From assembly GCA_964058845.1 (NCBI GenBank), contig CAXKVR010000903.1, positions 1 to 18,940 of the forward strand: 18,940 nt of DNA. Direction: 5' to 3'. Below are positions 1 through 10,569 of this stretch, in pieces. The DNA comes from Carex sylvatica (lineage: Eukaryota; Streptophyta; Magnoliopsida; Poales; Cyperaceae). The position numbers and the translations under genes are program-made. Numbering within the stretch: position 1 is the stretch's first letter; each line of letters starts with the position of its first letter. Below the pieces are notes generated by a model that searched no databases, was not told the origin of the DNA, and saw only the letters and a list, made by a program, of their open reading frames with translations.

Positions 1-315
1 GATTTGGAAAAAACCTAAAGAAGGGTTTTTCCAATCTCTTTTATGTTAAATATGTTATATTAACAAACTTGATAAATATATTTGAAGTAGAGAACCTCTA
101 TTCCGGCTTTATATATCGTCCAAGGCAACAAATTCAGTCACAGTGTGATGCTTAACTATCCGTTTGAAATTTGTAAAAATGTCGTTTTATCGAGAATTTT
201 GTGTGACCAGATAAATTCCTTGCACAAAAGTGCTAAGATAAATGCAAGTTCAAATAATTAAGATGTAAAAGAGGAGTGTATTACTTGCCGTCCTGACAAA
301 GAAAAGAGACGGCTC
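1..315. other. AT-rich left flank, no gene seen
   Basis: No open frame of note and no recognisable element. The only structure is a small potential hairpin, GCCGTC (287-292) and GACGGC (307-312) with a 14-base loop, just before the foldback element at 324. Confidence 0.5.
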
Positions 316-323
316 GCCGCAAA
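316..323. repeat. Target-site duplication, left copy
   Basis: GCCGCAAA here is repeated exactly at 514-521, immediately outside the two arms of the foldback element at 324-513. An 8-bp duplication (9 bp with one mismatch) is what hAT or Mutator-type transposition leaves. Confidence 0.75.
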
Positions 324-513
324 GCAAATAAATCTGCTACTATTCTAAGGGGTTGTATGGTCATGTTATTCTAAATCAAACCTTTTATTTTTTGAGTTGT
401 ACAAATCTCTATAGAAATTATATTTTATACACGAATCTCAAAATAAATAAAAGTTTGAATTTAGAATAACATGATTCTACAATCTCCTTAGAATTGTAGT
501 AGATTTATTTCCT
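324..513. mobile_element. Foldback MITE with ~70-bp inverted arms
   Basis: A 190-bp element is almost entirely an imperfect inverted repeat. The left arm (324-395) begins with the AAATAAATCTGCTAC tip. The right arm (437-513), read on the other strand, begins with AAATAAATCTACTAC. The arms continue in parallel through shared blocks TTCTAAGG, TCATGTTATTCTAAAT and TTTTGAG, and are separated by about 40 bases. GCCGCAAA flanks both ends directly. No coding capacity is present, so this is a non-autonomous DNA transposon. The 8-9-bp duplication plus long arms suggests a Mutator-like or hAT-like origin; the tips do not match a canonical hAT end, so the superfamily is left open. The same tip sequence recurs at 12800-12951. 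Confidence 0.82.
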
Positions 514-521
514 GCCGCAAA
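514..521. repeat. Target-site duplication, right copy
   Basis: GCCGCAAA, identical to 316-323, directly abuts the right arm of the foldback element and marks its insertion boundary. Confidence 0.75.
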
Positions 522-838
522 ACGGGCTTCATCAGTCCAAAACACGTACTACTCTTTAACCCTTTTTTTTTTATAGTAATTATTTTTCCAGTTCAAACAA
601 ACAAAATTCTCCGTCTAGTAGATTGTTCATAGACTTCTTCATACAAATATGATTCTTCGTTTAGGATTAAAAATTATCAACTAAAAACTATGTATGTTTG
701 ATATAATTCAACAAAATGCATTATAACAATTTTCTTACATAGATACAAGTAATTAATGTGAACTTGATATGAAGACTCAAGACTCCAGTTGGGTGGAACT
801 GGAGAATATTGAATAATGTTGACATTACGGCTTCTGTT

Positions 839-844
839 CACGTG
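839..844. promoter_or_regulatory. G-box CACGTG
   Basis: Perfect CACGTG hexamer about 0.9 kb upstream of the BZR-family start codon. G-boxes bind bHLH and bZIP factors, and BZR1/BES1 proteins also bind E/G-box sequences, so feedback control is possible but only inferred. Confidence 0.35.
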
Positions 845-1181
845 GTTCCCGCCAAGGCTGGTTCAACCCCTCGACCGGGAATCGAATAACTGGACCGCTA
901 GCGGTTCATGGCTTCGGTCCTGATCCCAATTATTATATTCTGTCAGCAACTGACAAGTGACCATAGCTTCATGTGGACCCCACTCTAGCTCCTTTCTTTC
1001 CTCTCCTGTCTCCGACGCACACCTTATCGAAACTCACGTCTTCCCTTCATCTCTGTTTCAGATAAAGTTTAGTCTAGACCAGGTCTATAGTCTGTACATA
1101 ATGAGCCGTATTTATAATCATTGCTAGATCACTAAATATTCGCAAAAGTTTCAACGCAATTTCATAACGTACGGCATAAGC

Positions 1182-1187
1182 CACGTG
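1182..1187. promoter_or_regulatory. G-box CACGTG
   Basis: Second perfect CACGTG, about 580 bases upstream of the start codon. No canonical BR-response element (CGTGTG or CGTGCG) was seen between here and the gene. Confidence 0.35.
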
Positions 1188-1652
1188 CATAACACAGTCT
1201 TCCTCCGTTATCATTTCATAGTGGGTTAAACCTGGTCCAAGTAAAATATTCAAAGATCCACTCGTGTTGGACGCGGTTACTGCATTTTATTCGTCTTAGC
1301 GGTTTACATGTACGGAAAGGGTAGGTGCAAGCAGAAGTTTTACTTTTGAGACAAATCCAATGATGCTCAAGTCTTTCTCAACTGCAGTAACCCATATGCT
1401 AATTACTACTCTACCCTTACACTCGCGAAGTACTTTCTTAAGCTATTACGGGTGTTCGTTGAAATATTATTCATGGTTGAAGGGTACTTTTGAAAAACAC
1501 CCTGTTTAAATGCCCCCAGCACCAGCACTCTCTAATCCCAATCAAGTGGCAGCCTTTCTTTATTGGACTTAGACCAGTCCTTGTCTAAAACCAACCCTGT
1601 TCTCTCTTTAAAAATAAATTATAATCACAAAAAGAAAAGAAAATACCCCCTC

Positions 1653-1676
1653 CTCTCTCTCTCTCTCTCTCTCTCT
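1653..1676 (+). repeat. (CT)12 microsatellite in the 5' leader
   Basis: An uninterrupted run of twelve CT dinucleotides sits 91-114 bases upstream of the start codon at 1767. CT tracts are common in plant 5' leaders near the transcription start. The repeat is likely length-polymorphic. It probably lies in or just before the 5' UTR. Confidence 0.85.
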
Positions 1677-1766
1677 AGCTCGTTCATAGTAGCAGATCCA
1701 AACTCGCCTCAGAGAGAAGCTCAGATCGGATCCGTACGAAGGGGCGGAGAGCCAGCCGCCGGGAGG

Positions 1767-3679
1767 ATGACGTCAGGGACTCGTGTTCCGACGTGGCGGG
1801 AGAGGGAGAACAACCGGCGCAGGGAGCGCCGGAGGAGAGCAATCGCGGCCAAGATATACGCTGGGCTAAGGATGTACGGAAACTACAACCTTCCCAAGCA
1901 CTGTGACAACAACGAGGTCTTGAAGGCACTATGCAACGAGGCGGGATGGGTTGTTGAGCCCGACGGAACTACCTATCGCCAGGTATTGTTTGATACTTGC
2001 ATTGTTTTGAATTTCTAGCGGGAGAAGATATTTAGAAAATATTAGCTATTTTAGGAAATTTGTAGGTTGATCCTTACTATAATTAGCTGAATTGCGTGGG
2101 GAGCCATGCCTAGTGGGGGAATTCTCTATTGATCCCTGCAATTTGGGCAATTTAATACGAGTTCATCATTTTCGTTATTTATTTTTTTAGGAGGTGGTAG
2201 TTCTGCTGGGTTATAATGTAATCATATGATTCCTAATTTCTTGCTCAATTGCGGCAGCATTCCTGTCCTTAACCCCCTCCCTTAGTACACCTTCTTGGGT
2301 TCCTTTTATTTTTTTCCCCGTTTTGGGTGTGGTTGATGTTTTATCCCTGCTTTTTAGGCTTTTATTAGTAGCTTTTCACATACTGGTATTGGGTTTTATT
2401 TACTGGTACTAGTTTTTCACTTACTGGTACTAGTTTTATTTACTGATATTAGGATTCTAGTTTACTGGTATTTAGTTGTTTGTTTAGTGGTTATTTCCTT
2501 TTGATTTTGGCATATTGGAAGGATGATTTTAAGTAATGAAGTAAAGCCTACGGGTTACAATTAATAAAAAATAAAAGATCGTCTGCAAAAGGTTAAGGAC
2601 AGCTTAATGCATCATCACCATTCTTCAGTGCTGCATTTAAAACAATAATTTGTTAAATTAATTTCCTAGTTTCCTCAGCAATTTGTTAATTGTGTGATTA
2701 TGTATCCAAATTTTTGCTTTGCTCACGTAACACTAAGAAGGATATGGGAAATAATGCTTCTTTATTTAACAGATATGATTACAATTCACCAGAGATAACT
2801 TTTGCATTTTGTTTTCAGGGCTGTAAGCCTCCAGTGACGGAGAGATTGGAAATGGTTGGTGGCTCGGCCGATCCCAGCCCATGCACTTCCTACCAGCCAA
2901 GCCCACGGACCTCTTACAACCACAGCCCGGCCTCTTCCTCCTTCCCCAGTTCCTCCTCTTCATCGTACATGGCATCAAACCCTAACAATCTGTTCATGAG
3001 CAACAATCTTGAGGGAACATCTCTGATCCCATGGCTCAAGAACCTCTCCAACTCCGCTGCTTCATCGAAGTTCCCTCAATACCACCCCCACCATCTCTAT
3101 ATTGGTAATGGGTCCATTAGCGCACCCATAACCCCACCATCCGGGTCACCGCCCCACACCCCACGAATCAAACCCGATTGGGACATTTCGAACCCGAATC
3201 CAAATAGCCATTTTGCTCAATCCTCTTGGGTTACTGGGTCAGGTTCAAATTATGCCTCTCTCCCCAACTCAACACCCCCGAGCCCGGGTCGGCAGTACAT
3301 ACCGGACCCAGCTTGGCTTGCGGGGTTTCAAATCTCCTCTGCAGGGCCCTCTTCTCCTACTTTTAACCTTGTTGCACCAAATCCTTTCGGGCTTTTTAAA
3401 GGCCCATTAACAGGTGGGGCTTCTTCTAGTAGGATGTGCACGCCCGGTCAGAGTGGGACTTGTTCCCCCATTATGGGAGGAGGTGGGGCACTTCCAAGGG
3501 ATGATGTGCAGATGGTGGATAGTGGGTCCGATGAGTTTGTGTTCGAGTCAGGTAGCAATGAGGATGATAAGCGGGTTACTGGTCTGGTAAAGGCCTGGGA
3601 AGGGGAGAGGATCCATGAGGATTGTGGTTCTGATGAGTTGGAGTTGACCCTTGGGAATTCGAACACTAGAGCTGATTGA
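1767..3679 (+). CDS. BEH4: BES1/BZR1-family transcription factor, BEH4-like (two exons: 1767-1982, 2819-3679)
   Basis: Nuclear transcription factor family of brassinosteroid signalling. Exon 1 (72 codons) begins [18 protein letters not shown], followed by a basic RRERRRR block (DNA contact and nuclear localisation) and the [20 protein letters not shown] signature, ending TTYRQ. The donor CAG|GTATTG and acceptor TTTTCAG|GGC are in phase 0 and exon 2 resumes with GCKPP, the usual family intron position. Exon 2 adds 286 residues, total 358 aa, slightly longer than Arabidopsis BEH4. It has a Ser/Pro-rich region with many S/TxxxS/T sites typical of GSK3 (BIN2) targets, SISAPITPP at 171-179 (the 14-3-3-type region), [11 protein letters not shown] near 329-339 and a C-terminal LELTL EAR repressor motif at 346-350. 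ATG 1767 has A at -3 and no upstream in-frame ATG in the open leader. BEH4 rather than BEH3/BEH2 is judged by eye; the family assignment is firm, the orthology less so. Confidence 0.95.
2381..2480. repeat. ~20-bp tandem repeat inside the BZR-gene intron
   Basis: Five degenerate copies of a TACTGGTAYTAGTTTTATT-like unit start near 2381, 2401, 2422, 2441 (TACTGATA) and 2463. Spacing is 19-22 bases. It lies mid-intron, away from both splice sites. Confidence 0.75.
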
Positions 3680-4900
3680 TTGCAATTTGCAATATTGGGT
3701 TCAGTGACAACATGAAGGTGGTCAGTTTGTTTTTTAAATTGGGTTGTGTTTTCATTCCTTTTTTATTTTCTTCTGCTTTCATTTTTCAACTTATAGAAGG
3801 GATGAAGGGGGGAACTAGACGTCTTGGAGGACAAAAGGATCCAACCCTTTTTGGATTGGTGTTATTTAATCAAAAAATATATGTTCAGTTAATCAGTTTA
3901 GTTATGATTTTTTTCACCCAAATAGAAGAAAATGGTCTGGAAAAGAGTACAGCAGTCCAATTGCACAAAGTAGCGGGCCCTGTTGTGCATGATAAGGTGT
4001 TCCTGTGCAAGTGATGTTGGTTGAATTTGTGGCCGTTTATAATTTTATCTTTATTTGTTCGTGGAATCAATGTTGCAAGTCTATTGGCGATGGAGCAAAA
4101 TTCTTCTTGACTATATAGCACAATTTTTTGCCCTCCTTTAATTTGTTTCTTTCACTAAGGTTCTCTTATCGAAATGTTTTTGTAGAACTGGCATTGTAAA
4201 CTGCAGTACATGTCGCCTTGCCATGTTGGTAATTTTAGTTCATGATTGCCTTGACATATCTGCAATTCTGCAGTGCTAAACTAGCTGTCCGCATAAACCT
4301 CACTTTGTATTTTAATTATGCAAGTATCTTAATGAAGAACCAAACAAAAATAGATTGCTGTGGTATAACAATTAAAGAGGTCCAACTATTTTGTACCACC
4401 AAGGCAACAACCAAAACATTCGCGATAATGTCTGCTGACTGACAATCATTGGGGGAACGTGATGTTGAACTCCGATTTATAAATAACTTGATATCGTACG
4501 TATGTGCTCGATTTTGCTCATAAATGAATCCGACCAAATGATTCCATGGTCGCTGGACGGATTTACGTATGCGTCACGGGCTAAGTCATTCTATAATTTA
4601 AAATTTTTTAACTATATATATTAAAATTTTAATTTTTTTTTACTTTTATATAGTTTAGTTTCCTTCATAAAATAATAAATGTATATTGACAGTCTAGTAA
4701 TTTGAATTTTAATTGGTATGTGTAAAGTTATGAATTCAATTTTCACTGACCACACTATTTTTATTTTTTATTTATATAATTTTCATTAATTAAACATAAA
4801 TTATATTTATCATTCTACGTCTAGAAAGTCATCCACTCGAACTCGTCAACATCCAAACATTAATATCTAAATCTCAACATCTAACAACTAAAATAACAAA
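3680..4900. other. 3' UTR and convergent intergenic DNA
   Basis: The first few hundred bases probably form the 3' UTR of the BZR-family gene (T-rich, no reading frame of interest); no canonical AATAAA was found to fix the end. From about 4.56 kb the sequence becomes strongly AT-rich with short A/T-only inverted stretches near 4600-4640. No gene seen. Confidence 0.45.
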
Positions 4901-4904
4901 AAAA

Positions 4905-5465
4905 AAATAAACCCTCTCCATCGGTAGTAGACATCGACTGGCCAGTGACCGGAGAAAAGGGGGCATCATCTTTTTTTGTTTTGTTTTCCACTAGGTTTGC
5001 GGGTGGGAGAGGTCAGCGCAGCCTCGGCCTCCCCTTTCCAATCAAGGGTTTTGTGTAGGGGATGGTGGTGGGAGGGTTGGAGGTGCTAGGAGACGGAAGA
5101 GATAACAGTTAGGGCTATTGTCGCCAACTCTCCTGAAATTCCCGATGAAAGTGTTAGGGGACGAGAGAGCTAGCGGCTAGGGTTATCGTTGCTGACTCTC
5201 TCTTCTTCCGAAGAGTGTAAAGGACAATGAGGAGGTGCAGAAGTTGCAGTGGAACCGTGGAATGAAAATGAGGAGATTACTTGCTGGTGAGAACATGGAG
5301 CTAGGGGTGGCTTACTGCCAGTTTCCGTCCTCCACTCCTTTCGGATGGAGAACAGAAAGTGAGTGCTGACAAAGATGATCAAGTGGAGGCAGAGAAGGAG
5401 GACAGATTAAGGAGCGGAGCAGGGAAGATGGAGGTTTGATGTGGCGGCGGCTAGGATTTTTTTTT
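4905..5465. other. GC-rich purine-biased island of unknown origin
   Basis: About 560 bases that are clearly G/A-rich on the plus strand, between very AT-rich flanks. A degenerate ~68-bp internal duplication is visible: TGCTAGGAGACGG at 5084 and TGTTAGGGGACGA at 5152, each followed by AG, then YTAGGGYTATYGTYGCYRACTCTC-like sequence. The right end runs into poly-T and CT-rich sequence. No domain is recognisable in any frame. It may be a fragment of a repeat or of a LINE 5' region, but this is only a guess. Confidence 0.45.
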
Positions 5466-5693
5466 ACTCTCCTGCTCTCTCTCTTTCTGTAATTCCTCTC
5501 TCTACTAGTATTTTTTTTATTTATCTTTTTTATATATTATATTTTATAAATTAGCTCTTTTTATGCAAATTTTCTAGTTCCGTCTCTGCATAGTCATGGT
5601 CATGCATATCAAATTTGTATTTCCTTATAATATATCCGTTGATGAAGGACTATATTTACAAAGAATTCATGATGGTCTATATTTTACTTTCTA

Positions 5694-5981
5694 TTTATAT
5701 GTCTGTTTTCAAAGTCTAAACAGTCAGTCAGAATCGTTCAATATGATGTACGTATTATAATATACTTAGAGTCCAAATTTATATTTTATAGATTTTTTTA
5801 TTATTCTTTTAAATATATAGAAAATCACTGTTTTTAAGGTCCAAAATATCTTGATCAATGAATTTTCTACATATTTAAAACAAAATAGTAAAAAAATTCT
5901 ATAAAATGTAAAAATTTGGTCCATGCACATTTAAATATGGAGATATATCAATTGTTTGAATTTTGATGACGAAGATATAAA
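5694..5981. mobile_element. Long foldback MITE, copy 1 of a local family
   Basis: Inverted repeat of about 288 bp. The left arm starts TTTATAT (5694-5700) and the right arm ends ATATAAA (5975-5981). The strongest pairing is 5768-5831 against 5863-5926, which share the blocks CCAAATTT, ATTTTATAGA, TTTTTTTA and TAGAAAAT in opposite orientation. It has no coding capacity. Its left arm matches the element at 15763-16094 in blocks such as CAAAGT, GTTCAATATGAT, ATATACTTAG and AGAAAATCACT, so both belong to one family. A target duplication could not be identified in the AT-rich flank, and the outer limits are approximate. Confidence 0.72.
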
Positions 5982-6977
5982 TGTGAAAAAAAATATAATT
6001 TTTTACGAAGTACACTAGTCCAACTCTCTTACAAATATTATTTAAATTGAAAGAACATATAAATATATCCTTCTAGAAAATACCTCAAATTTGATTGGTC
6101 ATCCATTATAAATTCATTAAAGCCCAACTATCAACAGTTTAAAATTATTTGATAAAAAGGCTACATAACTACCAAATCGGAATAAATTTGATGCACAAGC
6201 TATTTAAGAAATACACAACGCTTCTACAAATTAACTTTCTACTTGCACATTTTTTTTTCTCAAAATATAAAATGAATGTGTACATGAAAGTTGAGTGGAT
6301 ATAACAATTATCCTTTTTCTCCATTCATTTTTTTCCCCCTTTTTGAATAAATGGTTCTGCCTAATTTGCTCGGAGGGGCTTGAATTTGCACAATTTTATG
6401 GTGGCCATTACGCTTTACTTGAAGGGACTGGAATGGACGACTTGATATACGAGCAGTTGAGTAACAATTTTAAGGTCTTAGTAACTGCAATTTACTAAGG
6501 CCTTTCCAATTAGAACGCCTTGCCCATGATAATATTTGCCATGATTTAACTAAATAGTCCTCTTAAAATTATATAAAATGTAGAATAATATTTACAGAAT
6601 AGTTCAATTCCCACGAGGTACCTTAAACAAATTGTAAGTACCCATGATGATGAAACCACAAGATACACCAACTGGCTAGTATATGCTTACAGCCAGTACG
6701 CATTAAACTGGGACGGAGCACAGGTACAGCTGCTGGAACTGGACGGAGACGGTTTAAGTGTTCGACTAGGCATAAAGAGCACTCTAAATAGAATAAAAAA
6801 AATAAAAAAAACACTAAATCATGCTTTGTATGAGATGATATTTAGTTATTTACAGAACATCCATCCAAAGTTCCATCCAATGTATAGATGATGTACAATT
6901 GTTGTTGAATTGCCACACTATCCAGCTTACCAATGAATAAATGCGTGGTTAAGAAGACACCATCCACACAATTGAAG
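5982..6977. other. Intergenic DNA and probable 3' UTR of the FYVE-SYLF gene
   Basis: AT-rich with no supported gene. A slightly GC-richer patch at 6610-6770 contains a possible hairpin ACTGGCT/AGCCAGT (6670-6696). The part immediately left of 6978 is probably the 3' UTR of the minus-strand gene. Confidence 0.45.
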
Positions 6978-9900
6978 CTATGTACTAAGAGCTGGATATA
7001 TATTGTACCGAGTAGATTGTGATCTGTCTATCTTATCAAAGAGATTCGAAAGTGCTTGATAAAGAATGGCAGCAGCTGGTGGCCGTGCAACTGACCCTAG
7101 GAGGATGTCTGATGCCTTCATCTGGGTCCCATAGAACTGAGCATTTTCTGACGATCGGGTAGTAACCATGCTACCGTTCAATGCACAACCAACAAATGCA
7201 CCTATGATAATAACAAGGTTCGGTGCTTGTCAGAAGATTTGTAGTAAATACAGGAGTATCATGTGCAAACTATGGTTCAACTCACTATTTATTTATCCTT
7301 TTTTTCTAATTATTTTTTTACTTCAGGTCCTTAATTGATTGAACCTCGTGCAAGAGGTTAACTATCCCATTTTTTTTGTTCCCTTCTTTAATGCAAAATT
7401 CCCTGCGTACACTTCCTACAGACAAGGTCTCCACATAACATTAAAAAGCATGAGAGATTTTGCAAACAGTAGTTTCAAATTCATCATGTTATTTGGATAA
7501 TACTTGCTTTAAAGGAAACTTCAAAATTTTGAGAGTATGCGAGGGTATAAACACAATTAAGCCTCTGTTAGAATGAGTAATAAAAAAGACGCTTCTATAT
7601 TTGGAAGAGCGGAATACCTTTGCTACAGCTATACGAGTAACATGCTGCATAGCCACCATCTCCTGCACGTAGGTCGGCCTCAGCTGCACGACCCACAGCA
7701 CCTGCAGCTGCACTGACACCAGCCCCCACCGACAGATGTGCATTTCCACAAAAAGTTTTAATAGCTTCTTTGTTTCTCAGCACAATTATGTAGTCTGTTA
7801 TCTCACCTCCAGCCTATCCAACAACCCAAAAGGTCAGAAAAGATGGAAAGAAATCCAGTGCTTTGTTCTTATATATCTTGTGTTGGCAAGAAATTTTTTG
7901 TTTCTATAAGAGCTAAAACTGAAATGCATAAACCTACAAAAGAAGAAAAACATATAAAGACCTATCACCTATGATTCTTATTCGAGAAACTATCCCATAG
8001 AAAATTCCCCTAAGCACCCTTCCTTTCTTTATCATCAGTGCAAATAAAATATAGCTTGCTAAGAAAGGTGGGTCAGTTTGTGTATTTTTTCAGGACATGA
8101 AAATAGGGACATCCAAGATATTTGACAAGCATTTCTTCAGAAATGAGTGATCCTGTGCTTCGGATGTTACTTTAAATTTTGATGTTTTTCGGTGAACTCA
8201 TCCCATATTATAGGAATCAACATCCCCGAGACTTTGGCTACCCAAACCCAAGACAAAAATAACAAAGTCATACAGGAAAGCCGAAAAAGTAGATGAAGAT
8301 TTGTTTTCTAACATCTAATTATTTACTTTTTTTATATACACAAGCCAGTTATTTCTACAAAGCAAATAAATGACCAGAAATTAAATAAAAGGATTCACCT
8401 GAGCACCCCAGCCAAGGCCGAAGGTGGAGACAGCTGACGGTGCAGACCATGAGCCATCTTCCCTACGTGCAACTACCAGCCCTGTCCCAATTTTGTATGT
8501 CATCATCATCCCGACATTTGCCACTGTTATTATAGCAAGCCCCTTTGCTTGTTTAAGGATTGAGTCAGGGATGGACTTCTCTGGCTTCATCTTCCCCACC
8601 TTCACAAAAGTTTAATTCAAACTCAGGAACATTTAGCTGATACTTCCATTTGCTGTTACAGGTATGCACATTTATTGGATGTATCAGACACATCCTGATA
8701 ATTGGGTACTGGCCATAACTTATTTCTTTACAGTATTTTTAGGCTATACTCCACAAAAGTAACAGGAGGTGGAGGGGAAGGTAGGAATGGAAAAGGTTGG
8801 ATATTATCCCTCAAATTGGGGGTACAAAAACTTAAAACTTTGTACGGAGTACTACAGCTCTTTCCTGCACTTCCTTTCTTTTCTCAGTTATGGATTAATA
8901 ATGATTTTCTTATCTATTTCTTTTATTTCCGCTCTTGCCATTTTCATCATCTTTTACAATATTCAAGAAATTTGTCTGTCTAATTGCTACGGAATTCGAG
9001 CTTTGAGCAACAATTAGTGAAATCATATATTAGTAGGCTAGTGAGTTCCAGCTTGCCATACCAGCACCAGGTGGCATCATAATTCAGTGCTAAAACAAAT
9101 ATGCACTAGTAAGATGAATAAGAACATCACAAAAAGTCCACCAAACTAAAATGTACCTTGCAATAAGAACGTATTGAGTTAGCAGCCTTGTATATCTCAT
9201 ATTCCATGGTGCGAGCCCATGGGAAATTAAGCCATGACCTCAGTGTACTCAGGTCTGTCAGATCATGAATCAATGGCTGAGATGCTCGGCTGACCTGGCC
9301 CATCAAATATGGCTGTATCCCTTCCAACCTCACACAACACACATCACACACTCTCTGAGGTTCAGTAGCCCTAAATTTGGAAGGCAACAAGCTCCTACCT
9401 TTGGAGCAGTCACTACAGAAAAGCCCACCGCAAAATCTACAATGGTGTCTTGAACATATTATAGGATGAAATTTTGCACTACATAACATACAAGCAGTTG
9501 ATACACTGTCTGGCAGCCATCTGACAGGCTCTGTTTCAAGCAACCCATTCGCATACCCAAAATGCGCGTCAGTTAGGGTTTGAGCCATCTCCTTCCATGC
9601 CTCCTGAAGCGCATCCGTAGGCATAGGGACAGAAGTGGAAATATATGACATGTGATGACCCAATATATTGTTTAATGAGATGAGAGAGGAAACTTTGCCT
9701 CCTGCAGCTCCTAACATTTCTGCAAACACATCCCACATGGTCATCTGTGTGTTCGGTTCAAGCGGGTCCCACCTGAATTCTTCGTCAGGGAAGTAGGCGC
9801 CTTCAGAGCCAAAGCCGCGTTGCCAGTCCTCGTGGCCAGTACCAGTCATTGGGGGCACCGAGACAGGAATCCACATCCCAGTCTCTTCATACAGAGGAGG

Positions 9901-10569
9901 GTCGTAGAAAAAGTACTTTCCTGATTGTTGGTTCAATGCATCTTCTTCAGCTCTGAGGTTATTTTGAGGATCAGAAGCATTGTCTAAATCCAGATTCTCT
10001 GGACTGTCTGCTGTTGAAGGTGAATCAATTTCAGTTTGTCCATCCTTTCTTGAATCTTCAGCCTGATTACCATCAGAGGATAATTGTCACGGATGAAATA
10101 AGCATTTGAGTAATTTGATCAAAGGTTTTTGTTATAAACAGACATAAATAATGGGTCAAAATTACACTCAACCTTAAATTGGACCAATTAGTTCAGTTCT
10201 GCAGTAGTTACTACAAGTTTACTATCTACGCGTTCCAATTTTGGGCAGGGTCATTACATACGCCAAGTGCACTCAATACTAAATTACGGTACAAATGAGA
10301 CCAAGAACGCATCATCAATCCTAGCTACATATAAATTCATCACTAAAACCAGATTAAAGCTACCTTTTCAAACAAAGTTTCCACATTATATGATATAAAT
10401 TGAACAAATTGACCTCATCCATTGAAGAATCTTGTTCTTCTTCTTGCGCCCCTCCAACAGAGGAAGAAAGTCCGGGTTCGACCGATTCTGACCGACTTGA
10501 AGCCTTATCGGATTCTGGCTGAGGTTCGTCAGGCTCGAAAAAGGGGAATAGCATGTCGGATTCCTCCAT
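6978..10569 (-). CDS. CFS1: FYVE-SYLF endosomal protein, CFS1-like (exons 10569-10414, 10062-9157, 8599-8399, 7813-7618, 7201-6978)
   Basis: Predicted 560-aa protein. Family role: CFS1 of Arabidopsis binds PI3P on endosomes and autophagic membranes, contacts ESCRT-I, and affects autophagy and cell death. Exon 1 (52 codons) starts at the first ATG, MEESDMLFPF, and is acidic. Exon 2 (302 codons) has a conserved aromatic block, then a FYVE zinc finger at residues 234-298: WLPD, CxxC (243, 246), RHHCRFCGG, CxxC (268, 271), QRVCDVC (291, 294). All eight ligands are present. The SYLF lipid-binding domain runs from about 325 to 547 across exons 2-5, including KPEKSIPDSILKQAKGLAI and SAPSAVSTFGLGWGAQ. 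Donors and acceptors are GT-AG; exons 1-4 join in phase 0, 0, 0 and 1 (a split Gly codon, G|GT). The stop is TAG at 6978-6980. The gene is convergent with the BZR-family gene. The acceptor at 8600 has an alternative three codons later in the same phase. Confidence 0.93.
9223..9234 (-). other. WLNF tetrapeptide at the start of the SYLF domain (candidate AIM)
   Basis: Residues 329-332 of the predicted protein read W-L-N-F in the context RSWLNFPWAR. From memory, the ATG8-interacting motif described for Arabidopsis CFS1 is a WxxL-type tetrapeptide in this region. Here the fourth position is Phe rather than Leu/Ile/Val. The residue identities are seen in the sequence; equivalence to the published motif is from recall. 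Confidence 0.4.

Larger units (their letters stand above)
522..1560. other. Upstream intergenic region of the BZR-family gene
   Basis: No credible coding frame. It contains a GC-richer patch (about 836-930) with a 12-bp perfect palindrome ACCGCTAGCGGT at 894-905, two G-boxes (listed separately), and a TTTAAA stretch near 1505 that could serve as a TATA-like element. The transcription start cannot be fixed from sequence alone. Confidence 0.45.

Noticed and set aside
860..886. tRNA-like GGTTCAACCCC near a GC-rich patch, possible SINE promoter B box
   Set aside because: No A box at proper distance and no cloverleaf could be drawn.
3676..4014. 112-codon plus-strand frame after the BZR gene
   Set aside because: It begins at a non-ATG codon, lies in the probable 3' UTR, is T-rich and shows no domain.
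5170..5382. 70-aa minus-strand open frame in the GC-rich island
   Set aside because: It begins at a non-ATG codon, shows no domain, and the island contains a noncoding-style duplication.
6295..6498. 67-aa plus-strand frame ending in LEFAQFYGGHYALLEGTG-like sequence
   Set aside because: The C-terminal half looks protein-like, but I recognise no family and see no splice partners or start context.
8702..9017. Overlapping plus-strand frames of 93 and 82 codons
   Set aside because: They lie inside intron 2 of the minus-strand FYVE-SYLF gene and are low-complexity in composition.
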